64,000 nt of DNA from Chlorops oryzae (lineage: Eukaryota; Arthropoda; Insecta; Diptera; Chloropidae), in contig CM035808.1 in the NCBI GenBank assembly GCA_020466095.1, positions 23,078,296 through 23,142,295 on the forward strand, in the 5' to 3' direction. Below the pieces are notes generated by a model. The model was not told the DNA's origin. It saw only the letters and a program-made list of their open reading frames with translations, and did no database searches. A program made the translations under genes and the position numbers. Below, in pieces: positions 36,961 through 48,532 of this stretch (positions are counted from its first letter, which is position 1; each line of letters starts with the position of its first letter).

Positions 36961-38054
36961 TTCATTAGATATGGATAACTTGATCTCTTGTTTGTGATCA
37001 TTTGTTTTGTTGTTGGTGCGTGTTTGTGTGTGTGGTTACGTTAATTATGTTGTGTGTTTTTCCTAGTATGTAAAATCCCTTTAGAAATTTCAAGCAATTT
37101 TAAAGATTTTGATTAATCTGATTGATTTAAATGTGACTATATTTGCACGGCGATGTCTACGGAAACATTTCAATTCAATCGACGAAAAATATTATTGCGT
37201 TAACATCAGTAGGTATGTGGGCTCAACCAGTTGCGTTTTACGTCAATGTGATGCGACATTTGAAAGCTTTAATATCCAAACGTAATATTTACAATTATTT
37301 ATACTTAAGTAAATCGAATTCTTTTGCGTATTAAATATTTAATCTTATTTACATTTGTCATCCATCATTCGAGTTCTGTGCTTAAATGTTGCTTATCCAT
37401 TCTGCTAAAATACCTCAAATTTGCCAAATATTTGTGATAATTTGCACTACTTGCTAAAGTACAATGCTCTGATAATTGCATGTGAAAAAAGTGTAAAAAC
37501 ATTAAAATGGCGAAAAATTTTGACCTTTCTGATTTCATAGGAGCACACAATTAATAGTCGTAGGCTGGCCTTTATGCACTTCAAATTTGCGCACCTTTTT
37601 GCAACCATTTGTCATCCACCTTTCCAAATTAGGTCTTATGCGATTAGCTATCTATACGGCCCTAAATATGGGGCTAAAGTAGATGAAAATTGGACTTTCA
37701 CATTTGGGCCATACTCTGAAACGCTACTTAAATCCATCAAACCAATTTGCTCTTTTTGAATTGAGGAGCCCTAAGTCTAACATAAAATAACCATTAGAAA
37801 AAAGTGTCGAAACGCTGTAGCATTGTGTAATTAACAAACTTAGAAGAATATGCTTTCAACCAAACTTTTTATTCAAAATAATAAAAAAGAAAATTTCTAG
37901 TGGAACTTATAGGACTTTTTCAAAAAGCTTGTGTATGACGTTTTTGAAGAAAGGATGGGAACTTTACAGCTTCTTTTCTCCTCCATGAGATAATCAAAAT
38001 TTTCCTTAATATTTAAAATTTACCTGCTTTTTTCAATTCCCAATTTTTCCACAT

Positions 38055-38137
38055 CTTATTTCTGCCTGCAACAGGATTCGAACTCCAGCCTTCGGATTGC
38101 TAAGCGCAATCGCTATGCGCTACGCCACGGAGAGATC
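38055..38137 (-). mobile_element. tRNA-derived SINE head
   Basis: On the minus strand a tRNA-like run shows a box-A-like TGGCGTAGCGCATAGCG, an anticodon-region GCGCTTAGCAATC (resembles tRNA-Ala AGC) and a box B, GGAGTTCGAATCC. The acceptor ends do not pair, so it is a pol III SINE head or tRNA pseudogene rather than a working tRNA. The tail continues toward lower coordinates without a clear end. Confidence 0.6.
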
Positions 38138-38272
38138 GAATACATGTAGATTTAATACATTGTATTAAAGTTCATGAATGTAATCTCAATGAATTGATTT
38201 TCAACTAATTGTATAACATATTTTTTTTTTCAATGTAATTGCCTAAATTCCGATAGGGATGCGACTTATAAT

Positions 38273-38520
38273 CAGGGCTTGGAATTTCTTGGCTTTTATA
38301 TATAAATTTAAAGTATACTTTATGGAGTAAAAGTGTTGTTCAACTCACATAAAGTTAAGATTCAAATCGATTTTTAACTTCAATATGAATTTTTTTGAAG
38401 TTAGAAAAGCTGTTTGAAGTTCGATTTCGCCAAACTGATTCGCAAAATGTTGTTAAGAAAATATTTTTGCCCCATAAAGTATGCTTTAAATTTATAAAAG
38501 TCCACAAATTCCGAGCCATG
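38273..38520. mobile_element. hAT MITE, copy 1 of a tandem dimer (248 bp)
   Basis: The left end is CAGGGCTTGGAATTT; the right end complements it (AAATTCCGAGCC). Flanks are CTTATAAT (38265-38272) and CTTATGAC (38521-38528), an 8-bp hAT-type duplication with two differences. Long inverted repeats include TATACTTTATGG and its complement. Confidence 0.85.
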
Positions 38521-38528
38521 CTTATGAC

Positions 38529-38771
38529 CAGGGCTCGGATTTTGTTGACTTTTTTAAATTTGATGCATACTTTCGGGAGTAAAAATTTTGTTCAACTCAC
38601 ATAAAGCTTAGATTCAAATCGATTTTTAACTTCAATATGCATTTTTTTGAAGTTAGAAAAGCTGTTTGAAGTTCGATTTCGCCAAACTGATTCGCAAAAT
38701 GTTGTTAAGAAAAATTTTGGTGCCATAAAGTATGCTTTACATTTTTAAAAGTCAACAAAATCCGAGCCCTA
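38529..38771. mobile_element. hAT MITE, copy 2 of a tandem dimer (243 bp)
   Basis: The ends CAGGGCTCGGATTTTGTTG and CAACAAAATCCGAGCCCTA are inverted repeats. The flanking 8-bp target duplications CTTATGAC (38521-38528 and 38772-38779) are perfect. The interior is about 90% identical to copy 1. The middle duplication is shared by both copies. Confidence 0.9.
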
Positions 38772-39569
38772 CTTATGACTTACATGAACGAATTAAAAGT
38801 AGCATATTTTTAGGCAACCTGTTTTTAAATAAGTTCTTAAACCCATGCCATTCATGCGTTAAACGACCTCGCAAAGCACATTTCCTTCAAACTCTTCAAA
38901 CATTCCCTTGACCCTCATTAGAAATCCTTTAATGGTTAAGCAATGAAGCAAAAATAATCAAAAATATAAAAAAAGGAGAATTTGCCGCAACGAGCAACCA
39001 TATACATTTGTTTCTGCAGAGTTTCCTTCCGAATAAATTCACTCAAGCTTTTCTTTTATGGAATAAAAAAAAAAAAAAGAAAGGAAGTAAAAACAAATAT
39101 ATTTCAAAAACAATGGCAGAAGTCACGAAAATACACTGTGAAAAAAAAAATTTTGAAGTATTGAACGAACCTTATGTCTGCAAATTCAGAATTTGCACGG
39201 AATGAGGAGAACATTTTTGGAAATAGAGCCCACGCAGTCAACATGCTGTGAAAGCTCAGTTGGTAGCGCAGCTTTTAACCGAATTTTACTCAACAGCTGC
39301 CCAAGAGTTGAGCATACTTGAATGCACCCACTGTGACGGGAAATCAATTCGCGTGAGTGAATTTTTGACGTTGATGACCTTGCAATAATGATTATTAGCA
39401 TTAAATATTGAAATCGGGGAAAAAAGTCGCTTATTAAGCTGAATGTAAACGTTGATCAGTTTGGACTTAAAGCAATAGGAGATGCCATCCTTTACTTTGA
39501 AAAATGGGAGTGGGGCATTATACGCGTTGCTACAGCGCATGTTCAATAGCGGAGAGTACTTTGTATTTT

Positions 39570-39725
39570 TCTCTCTCTCTCTCTCCCTCTCCTTCTTTCA
39601 CTCTCTCTGTCTCCCTTTCACTCTTTCTCTCCCTCTCTTCCTTTCATTCTTTCTCTCTCTCTCTTCCTTTCACTCTCTCTCTCTCTCTCTCGCTCTCTTC
39701 TTTTCACTCTCTCTATCTCTTTCAC
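39570..39725. repeat. CT-rich microsatellite
   Basis: About 150 bp of interrupted TCTCTC and CTTTC words. The long open frames read across it (Ser/Leu/Phe only) are products of the repeat, not genes. Confidence 0.85.
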
Positions 39726-42507
39726 TTGTTTGCATAATGTATAGGAATTTGTTTAAACTTGCGTTCCTTTGGGTAATCCTAGCCATATGATTTATGCTAT
39801 TACAATCCTAGGTGCTGGCAATGTTTTAGTAATTGAAATAATTTTTTTTTTAATTCATTGCGTGTTTTTAGGTGTTAGAACTTGAAATGTTTGATGGTTT
39901 GGTCTTAGAAAAAACTGAAATCCTTCCTAATTTATTATGTAATTGAAAGTTATTGAAGGCTTAATAGGATTTGTACCCTTTCGAGGAGTAAGACATGTCC
40001 TTGAACTATGTGTGGCGACTAGAATAGCTGAAATAAACGGAGCAGATATTTAATGAGTGAATTTTCTCATGATGTGACAACGCCATCATTTTTGATATCT
40101 ATTCTATTCAGTTCAATTGGGATTCGCTGTCATCATCATATGTTCAAAAAAAAAAAAAAAAACCCCGTCCACTTAATCAGAGCCCATGTGTTTCCATGGA
40201 CACCACCAAAAACTATAATATCCCTGAATTCGTCTTACAGGGGAAATTCTCTCAATTGTACTCTTGGCTTAAAGTTTTTCTCGTGCTCTGTCACTTTGCA
40301 TGTTTAGTGGCGGCCGCCATGCGTTTGCGAGTGTGCTTATATTGTGTGTGTGTGTATCTGAGCAAAAAACTAGCTCTGAACTCTGCTGTCATTCTTATTG
40401 ACTTTCGTTGGTGTACAAAACATTTGCTTTGACAACGACGTCGTCGTATGTGTGGAAAAAGTGCGGAAACATTCGTTTGACTCGTTAAATTGCATGTCTG
40501 TGTGTTTGTGGGGAAAAATCGAAAATTCACAAAAAAAAAAAGGAGAAATTATTTATTAAAAATTTTTTGGGAAAAAAAGAATTCAACTAAACCGAAAAGA
40601 TGTGATAAAATTTTTAAAAAATTCAATCAAACTTTTTCGTAGGGCTTTTATGGAAAACGAACAAGAAAAAAGTTCTGCCCAAATGACTTAAAAATCGACC
40701 ATCGGAAAAAAGAGGTACGAATGCAGTTACAAAAAAAAAAAAAAAAAGCTTAGCATACATTTGGGCGTTCCATTATCCTTTTTTTCCTTTCTTTTTTTAA
40801 GTAATATAAAGCTTCGTGGTCAAACTTCTTTGTACTTAACCGGGTCAGGGCATAGTTTTACTCTATTGAATGTCAAAAATCGAATTACTCAAAGGTTTGA
40901 AGAAAGCATATATTTTCGTAACACCTTAAAGTGTAATTGTGAAAAACTTTAATTCATAAGGGTGGGTATTCAAGCAGAGTTAATCCAAGTTTTTATTCCT
41001 CTTATATTTTATATTGAAATCAATGCATTAAAAACGTATTTCTTCGCGAAGAATTTGAAGAAATTCACACTGAATTAGTAACGATTTTGCGCATTTTTCT
41101 AGGGACTCATTGAGAGCGCAGCTGCAAAAAACACTCAATTTTTCGCTCAATAGTACACCCACCCATTTTGAGCGGCACTCGTTGCTGCCGCTGCTGCTAC
41201 ACTTTCAACTAAAATTTCAACTTATACAAATGAAATGCGATGGAATTTCCGAAATAGTTTCTTTCGAAACTATGCTGCAAAACGTGAGTGAACAAAATTT
41301 CTGGATTTTCAGACAATTATTTGCCTCAAATAAGAGTTTGCAATTCGCAAGAGCGGACACACTTTGTCCATTGAAAGTGGAATTGTAGTCGCATTGGCTT
41401 TAACTACAATGTCGCAGTTTATTTCCCTCATGTATGGTGTAGGTATTCTTTTGTAAGTTCCAGACATTTTGGCTTGGCAACCCCTGTTAGCCTACTTTAT
41501 TCTGGAATCAGTGTCAGTATTCGAATTTGGAAATGTTTTCGTATTGGTAGCACGTTGCTTCAATTGCACGTACATTCGCATGTGCATTCGTACACGTTTA
41601 TGTCCACGCTTAAATTTGTATTAATGGATTTCGGAAGGAGTTGAATGCAATATGCGTGTGACATACTTTCTATGAGACTCAAAGCATCCCACAAATTTTG
41701 TAAGTTTTTTTTTTATTCGCTTTTTTTTTTTTTTATAAAATTTATCTTTAAAGCGATTCTAAAAGTTTTTGCTTAGACCTTAAGAAGAGGCAGAAGACGA
41801 AGACATGTCCTTGACTTCGGTCCATATGCCTCAGAATTGGTATAGCTGCATAGGAATTGTATCGATAATTTCGAAAACGTCCTAAGTCACTGGAATAGAA
41901 GTTTTCAGGAATCAATCAAAAATAGCTTACTGCTTATAAGCCCATGAATTTTAAAGGACTTTTGTTCTCCTTAGTTCAGTGTAAAGCAAGAAGGAATGTT
42001 GTAGCTTATGTGTTCTTTTCCCAAAATGCGTATCTGCCTTTAAAGAACCGTTTTCAGCAAGAGGAATGGGTGTTGGGAAAATTTTAATTTAAGGGGTTTT
42101 TGAAATGACCGATTCAGTGTCATGCAACAATAATTTGGAGAGGAGCTTTATGTATTGAAATAAAAGGAATTTTATGCCACGAAAACGCTTAGGGAGGAGG
42201 ACATACGAGTATGTAAAATAGCTATCCAATTTTAAGTTAGCTTATGCACTTTTATCTGGAATTTTTAGGTGTTTCGTTCTTTTTCACGATCTTTTCATAT
42301 GTGGGAATGAGTTCAATGTCTTGAGGGATTCCAATAAGAGCCTTTGATTTTAATATTCAATTGTTTTAAGATAACAATAGAAACACTTCGTCTTATATTA
42401 CTGCAAACTTATTCTGCAAGTCTGAAGTTAGCTGGTCACACCGGTCCTATTCTGATAACAATTGAACTTCTTTATAGGTCAATTGTTTTAGAAAAGGGAC
42501 GCTTTGT

Positions 42508-42986
42508 GCCGAGGGTATATTGCGTTGGTGTGGCTGTGTGGAACACCCAGAACCAGTCGAACAAAATATATATAGAAATGATGAGCATCACCAGGAGATT
42601 CGATTTAGCCGTCTGTCTGTCTGTCCGTATGAAATTTTCTTATCGAAGGAGTTGAGCTATCTTAACGAAAATTGGTATGCGTGCTCACGGGGACATAAGT
42701 AAGTAAGAACAAGTTCGAGATTGGATCCGATTTTACCATATTTAGGGGTACCTCCAGTACTAGGGTCTGTCGCAAAACTTCCCAAATCTGTGCCAAAATC
42801 GAAATTTTTCGAAACATTTCAATGAAATTTAAAATTTGAGCGTTTTTTTCAATCTCCGATTAGAGTTCAAAAATTTTGGAAAAGTGGGCGCGACAAAGGG
42901 GCGACTTTTATAAAGGAATTGAACAAAAGTCTGTGTCGGATATTTTATTGTCAGGCTCACCCTGACTATAATACCCTTACTTGTTT
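42508..42986. mobile_element. mini-me/DINE-1-like repeat, short copy
   Basis: Begins GAGGGTATATTGCG and ends CCCTTACTTGTTTTT, the reverse of the copy at 22785. Carries ATCACCAGGAGATTCGATTTA, a short GTCT run and GGTACCTCCAGTACTAGGG. About half the length of the other copies, lacking one internal module. Confidence 0.75.
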
Positions 42987-43928
42987 TTATTTTATTAAAT
43001 TAGACCTTCACAAAAGATTCAAAATCAGTTGTAAAAAGTAGTCCCCAAGAATTCTTAACCGATTTTAGACCGGACCGGAATATTTTTCATTTTTCGAAAA
43101 AAAAAAAAGGAATGGAAATATGTTCTGCCCGTCCAATAAGAGTTAAAGTACAGGAAAATATGTCAAATTTCATCAACTAAGAAGACCAAAAAACCTCATT
43201 CCGTTTATGTCGATTTTTCTGCATGCTCTAAGCAGCAACCTATTTTATTTTACTAACCCAAAAAAACCGGGAACGCCTTAATTTCTTCGCGTTGAAAGAT
43301 TTTCGCAAATTTCATTTATTTTCGTGTTTTATTCCTCAATATTTTGTGTTTTTGTAGAATTTATTTGTTTATTTTTGGTTGACCGCGTTGATTTTTTAAT
43401 TTACATCAAACCATCGGAGAAAAATTAGGTCACTTTCCATCTTCATTTATGCTGAGTAGGATTTTCATCGAATAAGAAAAATCATGAAAATATGTGTCAA
43501 ATTTACACAAAGTGTTTTGTGTGTGTGTCAGGTGAAGAGAACACCAAGAACAACCTACATATGTGGATCATTTGCTTGGGTCTTTGCCTTATCGTCTTTT
43601 TAGATTTGCTTGACGATAAGAATTGTAAAAGAATATACAATATTTTTGGACAATCAGAAAGAGCTAATCTATTGTCATTTTTGCAATAGATTTTCTTTTA
43701 AAGCAAGTGAACGATATTTCGATATCTTAAAAGTACATTTAGGTCAATCGTTGCGCTTTTGTGTGAACAAAACATATTGAGAATGTTTTTGGAAGAGTAA
43801 AATGATCGGTTTTGAAAGGTTACTGAGCTGGGGGAAACCGTAAAAAATTTTTTTTTCTGAAGAGTAGAAGTATAAATGTGGGAGTGCTGCGTTTGATTTT
43901 TTTTACATTTTTGATTATTTTTGTTTAT

Positions 43929-44118
43929 TATACCCGACACACTCTGTGTCGAGGGTATATTGCGTTTGTGTGGTTGTGTGTAACACCCAGAACCAGTCGA
44001 GATAGAGCATACAAAATATACATAGAAATGATCAGCGTCACCAGGAGATTCGATTTAGACATGTCCGTCTGTCTGTCTGTTCGTCCGTCTGTCTGTCCGT
44101 CTGTCTGTCTGTCTGTCC

Positions 44119-44152
<34 letters not shown>

Positions 44153-44842
44153 ATACAGTTATCTTATCGAAGGAGTTGAGCTATCTTGACGAAATTTGGT
44201 ATGCGTGCTCACGGGGACATGAGTAAGAACCTGAACCCGACAATGGACCCGATCGGACCATTTTTAGGGGTACCTCCAGTACTAGGGTCTGTTACGAAAA
44301 TCACAAAAACTGCTCTAAAATCGAAGTTTTTCAAGATATTTTGATGAAAGTTGATATTTGAACATATTTAAAGGCCAGTAATATTATTTCCAAAAATTGA
44401 AAAATTGGGCGTGGCAGAAGGGCGGTTTTCGAATATTGTCTCCTACACCCGAAATTCAAATGGGACTTGAACGAAATTTAGCAGTTATGCTTCCTTTGTA
44501 GCCATAAACATGCTCTCGAAAAATTTTTTTGATAGGTCCATTATTAAGGGTACCTCTAGTACTAGGGTCTGTCACAAAAATCTCAAAACTGCCCCAAAAT
44601 CGGATTTTTTTGAGATATTACACTGAAACTTAGAATTTGAGCGTAAATGTAAGCCTCCGATTAAAGAATTGGAAAAGTGGGCGTGGCAAAGGGGCGGTTT
44701 TCATAAAGAAATTAAACAAAAATCGTTATTTGGGGCCCCTTATGGCCCTGAACACCTTGATATTAAAAATTATTTGAACATGTGTATCTGTGTCGGGTAT
44801 TCGATTGTCAGGCTCGCCTAACTATAACACCCTTACTTGTTT
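43929..44842. mobile_element. mini-me/DINE-1-like repeat, long copy with (GTCT)n
   Basis: The start TATACCCGACACACTCTGTG and the end region (CCCTTACTTG) mirror the copy at 22785-23629. It contains the core CAGCGTCACCAGGAG, a GTCT/GTCC microsatellite (about 44065-44152), two GTACTAGGGTCTGT modules and TGGGCGTGGC words. Non-coding. Confidence 0.8.
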
Positions 44843-45545
44843 TTAATTATTTTTGTTTATTTTTGCTTATTTTTGCAGAAAAATAATTTGAAGGAGACGA
44901 ACTTCAAATGTTCAACGTATAAACGCTTCATCGAGTGTGACTAACATTGTGTACTCGGTTATAATAGATCACTCTAAATGTTGTTCTCGAATTCAAGGAT
45001 GACAGTAATACTTTCACTGCAATTTCACACAAACCAACAAACAATCAATTTAGTAATTTGCTCAGCCAAAAAAATAGCCATAGAGTACCGCAACAACTGT
45101 GCTTATGAAAAACCACTGCATTTATACAAAATAGCAAAATAGTCAACAATCTATTTACTTTTTGTTGCTATGCTAACACACGACGCATCCAAATTGTGTG
45201 TGCTTTTTGTTTCTCATTCTTTCCCCGTCATTCCTCAATGCGCTTGAATTTATAGAATTGATTTTTTCTCCCATTCTCTCTTTTATTTAAATGATTTATA
45301 ACGTTGCGCCTAAAAGTCGCCTATAACAATTGCATCATTGCAGCCGCAATCAGCTTCAAAGTGTGCATATATGTATATTTAAGTCCGTGTGGCCGAGTGT
45401 GTCTGTGTGTGTCAAATACAAGCAAAAATATTTCATTCAAATTAAACGCCTTTTCATTTATGTTTACTAATTTAATTTTTCTACTTCTTTTTGCAGATTA
45501 AAAAAAAAAAAATCGGTTTTTGCTTTCGACGTCTACATTTCGCGT

Positions 45546-46589
45546 CAGTTTTGTATAATCTGAAAATGCAGAGTGATCGATAGACGAGACGAACAGAGAC
45601 AAAGCAAAGCAACCGGAAAATCAACTTTTTCCAAAATAAAAGAAGAAAAAAAAATACTAAAAGAATATAAAAAATCTAAAAATCAAAATTGCATGTTTAC
45701 GGTTGTTGGTTTAATACTTTTGATTTAAAAAGCACGCCTATGAAAGATTCTTCGTCTTCAACACGGAGAGATACGCGGTAACTGTAGTGGAAGGAAAAGC
45801 GAGAGAGAGAGAGAGCGAGCGAGCGAGCACCGACTGCGCCTAAAAAGTGCATTGTAAGTATTATCTTTATAAGATGATTTTTAACTTCAATAAAAAAAAA
45901 AATAAATAGATAAAAAATGTTTTCCTTCATTTTCATGTTTCGACACTGAATCATCTGAAGCGTGTACTCGTCCCAGAATCGATTTCCGTTTCCGTTGAAA
46001 CAAAAAACGCAAGAGCACATTTGTCCGAGTAACACATCATCATCAAAGTGACAGCTTACGAAGCATTTTTTTTTTTTTTAAATACAACAAAAAAATAAAA
46101 ATAAACACCAATTTTACAATATAACTCAATAGCAATAACAAAACGTTATCTGGAAGAAATTCGTTTTATATAAACAGATAATATTTACATCACCGATTGC
46201 GAGATTACAACCAAATTCGTCGTTCATCATTGAGCAAGAACTTGTCAATCATTGCGACTTCCACCGCTGGTAACGTGACTTCCACCACCACCACCACCAT
46301 CATAACCGCTGTTACCACTACCATCAACACAACCAAAAACGCCATCGACGTTTCCGCTCACGCTGAATCGGCAGCAGAAGCATCAGCAGTAGCAGCAGCA
46401 GCAGCAGTAGCAGCAGCAACGTCCACCGCCGCAGCAGCCATCGTCATAGGCCAAAACGACGACGACAAAGTCGTTTCCGTCGAGAATACAATTTCCTTGC
46501 CCTTATCGAATCATAAGACCAACATCACGGCAGCAAACGCAGCCGAGAATAGCAATCAACTTCGCCCAACCGTCAACGACGACGACGAT
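45546..46589 (+). promoter_or_regulatory. sgg: Presumed promoter and 5' leader of shaggy
   Basis: A TCAGTT initiator-like motif at about 45545-45550 precedes a purine-rich leader. A consensus donor ATT|GTAAGTATT at 45854 and an acceptor AAACAG ending at 46177 would remove a 324-nt intron. The second leader segment (46178-46589) has no AUG in any frame, so scanning would reach the MSGRPRT start directly. Transcription start inferred from motif only. Confidence 0.45.
46182..46589 (+). other. In-frame open extension ahead of shaggy, no AUG
   Basis: 136 sense codons run in frame into the shaggy ATG. They read Thr-rich, Ala-rich (GCA/CAG repeat around 46365-46440) and Asp/Asn-rich protein. There is no AUG in this frame or any other. 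A stop at 46179-46181 bounds it. It is either a chance open leader made of low-complexity repeats or translated from a near-cognate start such as TTG at 46197. Confidence 0.5.
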
Positions 46590-46683
46590 ATGAGTGGGCG
46601 TCCAAGGACAACCTCTTTCGCTGAAGCCCAGAAACAGCAGTCGCAGCAGCCGAACTTAGTCGTAGGAGGCGTAAAAACAAGTA
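46590..46683 (+). CDS. sgg: Shaggy (GSK-3 kinase), first coding exon only
   Basis: Shaggy is the fly GSK-3, a Ser/Thr kinase of the Wnt/beta-catenin, Hedgehog and insulin pathways. The exon encodes MSGRPRTTSFAEAQK, then a Gln-rich insert and VVGGVKTS, which matches the N-terminus of fly Shaggy (MSGRPRTSSFAE, then GGVKT). The TTSFAE context holds the inhibitory N-terminal serine (Ser9 of GSK-3beta). The exon ends in phase 1 at a consensus donor, A|GTAAGTC (46684). The next exon (kinase lobe) is not in the window, in line with the very large 5' introns known for sgg. The insert after AEAQK makes this N-terminus longer than the Drosophila one. The remaining exons must lie beyond 64000. Confidence 0.88.
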
Positions 46684-46986
46684 GTAAGTCTCCTAAGCTA
46701 GGTTTTACCTACAAATAATTCGTCCTATCACATATTTTCCTGTGTTGTCTCTTCGACAATCGTCCATATCGGCATTTGTTCTCTTAACAATTTTAATTCT
46801 AATCCATATTGTCTTGGTGGAAATTTAAGAATGTTACTTACATACATACTTAAATGTGTTATAAGTAAGTATGTAAGCTGCAGAGAGTTGGCTTAATTCA
46901 GCCTAGTGATCAAACGTTATTGGATAAATATTATTTCTTGTTAGTCTCCTCCACCGCCCGTCCAGTTGGGCAAGATCCCAACTTAA

Positions 46987-47720
46987 GGGGGGAGTACACT
47001 TTGAACGTCCAAAAAGTAAGGCATTTTCGTTAATTTTTTTAAGCAATAAAACACTCAGGGAGGGCAAATATGTTATAACCCATTTATTACTCATCCTTCG
47101 AACTACAATTTGTATTTTTTTGAACTCGATTGGCGTCCCCCCGTGGCCGGTGCACCAGGTCGCGCGGGCGTCCTCGCGCGGAAGTCGGAAAACGGCGTGA
47201 GAAAATACTCCTTCCCATGTGATCCTGGAACATAAATCGAACAAAATCCTGATAAGTAATGAAATACGGGTTAGAAATACGTATTCCGATTTTTTTTAAA
47301 TTAATTGTTTTCAAAAGATGTGGCCTTAGGAAAAAAAGTCAATTTTTTAACCCTAAAAATGCTTACAAAATCGTGGATTAAAAATCCATTTTTGACAAAA
47401 TCGAAAATGTGGATACGTATTTCTAAGCAGAATTTAATTCTAAACAAGAAAACCTAGGCGATATCCAAATTTAATAATAACTGGTTAGAGTTATTTCCCA
47501 CGTCAGTTTGAAAAGCCCCGTTTCGAGATAAACGCGTTTAAAGAAAAAATTTCATACATGTTTTACATGTACATGTTTTAGGAAATCGCTTCGTAAAGCG
47601 GTAAGGAATATTCTGGCGGACTTGGAGTCTTTTCTAAATTAAAGTATACATCCCAAGGAACATTTTAAGCCAAAAAAAAAAAAAATACATTTTTTTGAAA
47701 AATCAAAGTGTACTCCCCCC
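46987..47720. mobile_element. TTAA-flanked non-autonomous element, 734 bp
   Basis: The ends GGGGGGAGTACACTTTGA and TCAAAGTGTACTCCCCCC are perfect 18-bp inverted repeats, and TTAA flanks both sides (46983-46986, 47721-47724). TTAA targeting is the piggyBac signature. The interior has a GC-rich patch near 47130-47200 but no transposase. Confidence 0.8.
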
Positions 47721-48316
47721 TTAATTTTAAGTAGGCCTTAGGTTCTGTATCGGCAAGATTGTTGTATGTCTAGTGTCTCATTCTAGTTTTTCCCAATTTT
47801 TTTTTTTTTCGTCGTGATGCCAATGAGAAGTGCTCGAAATTCAATTGACGTATTGAAATATGTCTTTATGTTTCTAAAGTGTTGAAAAATGTCCAGGAGT
47901 TGACCAAATAAAAACAATTTTTTTATAGCTCAAAGGCCGCGAGTATTATTGATAGTGAAAGTCCGGAAAATAGGTTCAAAAAATTTTTCGTTTACAACGT
48001 TATTCGCTGCTCCGCTTCAATTATATTATATTTTCGTACTATGTAAAAAAGGGACATATTTTCAAAGTTAAATCTTCAGCGTTCTATTCTAAATGAATAT
48101 TCCTCGGGAATTGTTGACCTTTACTTAAAATTGTTCGAAATTCTTGCTACCTTTACATTACATTCCCAGTGTGCTTAGAAGGTTTTTTTGAAAATGTTCA
48201 AAATACTAGGTTCCTTTACATACATTTTTGACATCTTATCTGATCACCTATCTTTTTTTTTAACAACCAGCCCTATTTTGAATTAATATTCCGCTTGAAA
48301 TTCTTCCCAATAAATA

Positions 48317-48412
48317 GGTCTGTTCCCGTACTGCAAGAAACTGCACAATGCTGCAAAATTTTCATACATTTGTCATAAAATTGAGCAGTTTCGTGCAGTC
48401 CGGGAACAGACC
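48317..48412. mobile_element. Very short MITE, 96 bp
   Basis: The ends GGTCTGTTCCCGTACTGCA and TGCAGTCCGGGAACAGACC are inverted repeats of about 19 bp with one mismatch, flanked by TA on both sides. The middle is a further CTGCA-rich inverted region, so the whole element can fold into one hairpin. Confidence 0.7.
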
Positions 48413-48473
48413 TAATAGTTCTCCGCAGAAAAAGGAATTGTTCTAAAAGTCAAATAAAGAATGAATGTGATGA

Positions 48474-48532
48474 CTTCTTCTTCTTCTTGCGTATTTTAAT
48501 TTCCCGGCTATCCCGGGGTCCGCAAAAGATGT
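48474..48532 (-). mobile_element. LINE/SINE 3' tail
   Basis: On the minus strand GCGGACCCCGGGATAGCCGGG is followed by AAATTAAAATACGC and a GAAGAAGAAGAA tail. It matches the 3' end of the LINE at 32690, so it is a severely 5'-truncated copy or a SINE sharing that tail. Confidence 0.5.

Larger units (their letters stand above)
29258..45545. other. Long spacer between PI4KIIIalpha and shaggy
   Basis: The first 400 bp are the presumed 3' UTR of PI4KIIIalpha. The rest is mostly non-coding. Separately listed are two LINE/SINE traces, a decayed coiled-coil gene, several MITEs, a gene-like minus-strand ORF (36646-36960), CT microsatellite and two mini-me-like copies. Stretches 29.7-32.6, 34.9-36.3, 37.0-38.0, 39.8-42.5 and 44.9-45.5 kb show nothing I can name beyond homopolymer runs. 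A TA run at 34257-34270 and CGTTC repeats near 35350 were noted. Confidence 0.5.

Noticed and set aside
38055..38137. Functional tRNA-Ala gene
   Set aside because: Boxes A and B are recognisable but acceptor and anticodon stems do not pair; kept as a SINE head.
39247..39275. tRNA-like AGCTCAGTTGGTAGCGCAG
   Set aside because: Only a box-A-like half is present; no box B or pairing arms downstream, so not called as tRNA or SINE.
39482..39790. Plus-strand frames rich in Leu/Ser/Phe
   Set aside because: Produced by the CT microsatellite; low complexity and no flanking coding signal.
41110..41388. Plus-strand open frame of 92 codons
   Set aside because: No recognisable domain, biased composition and no splice or start support.
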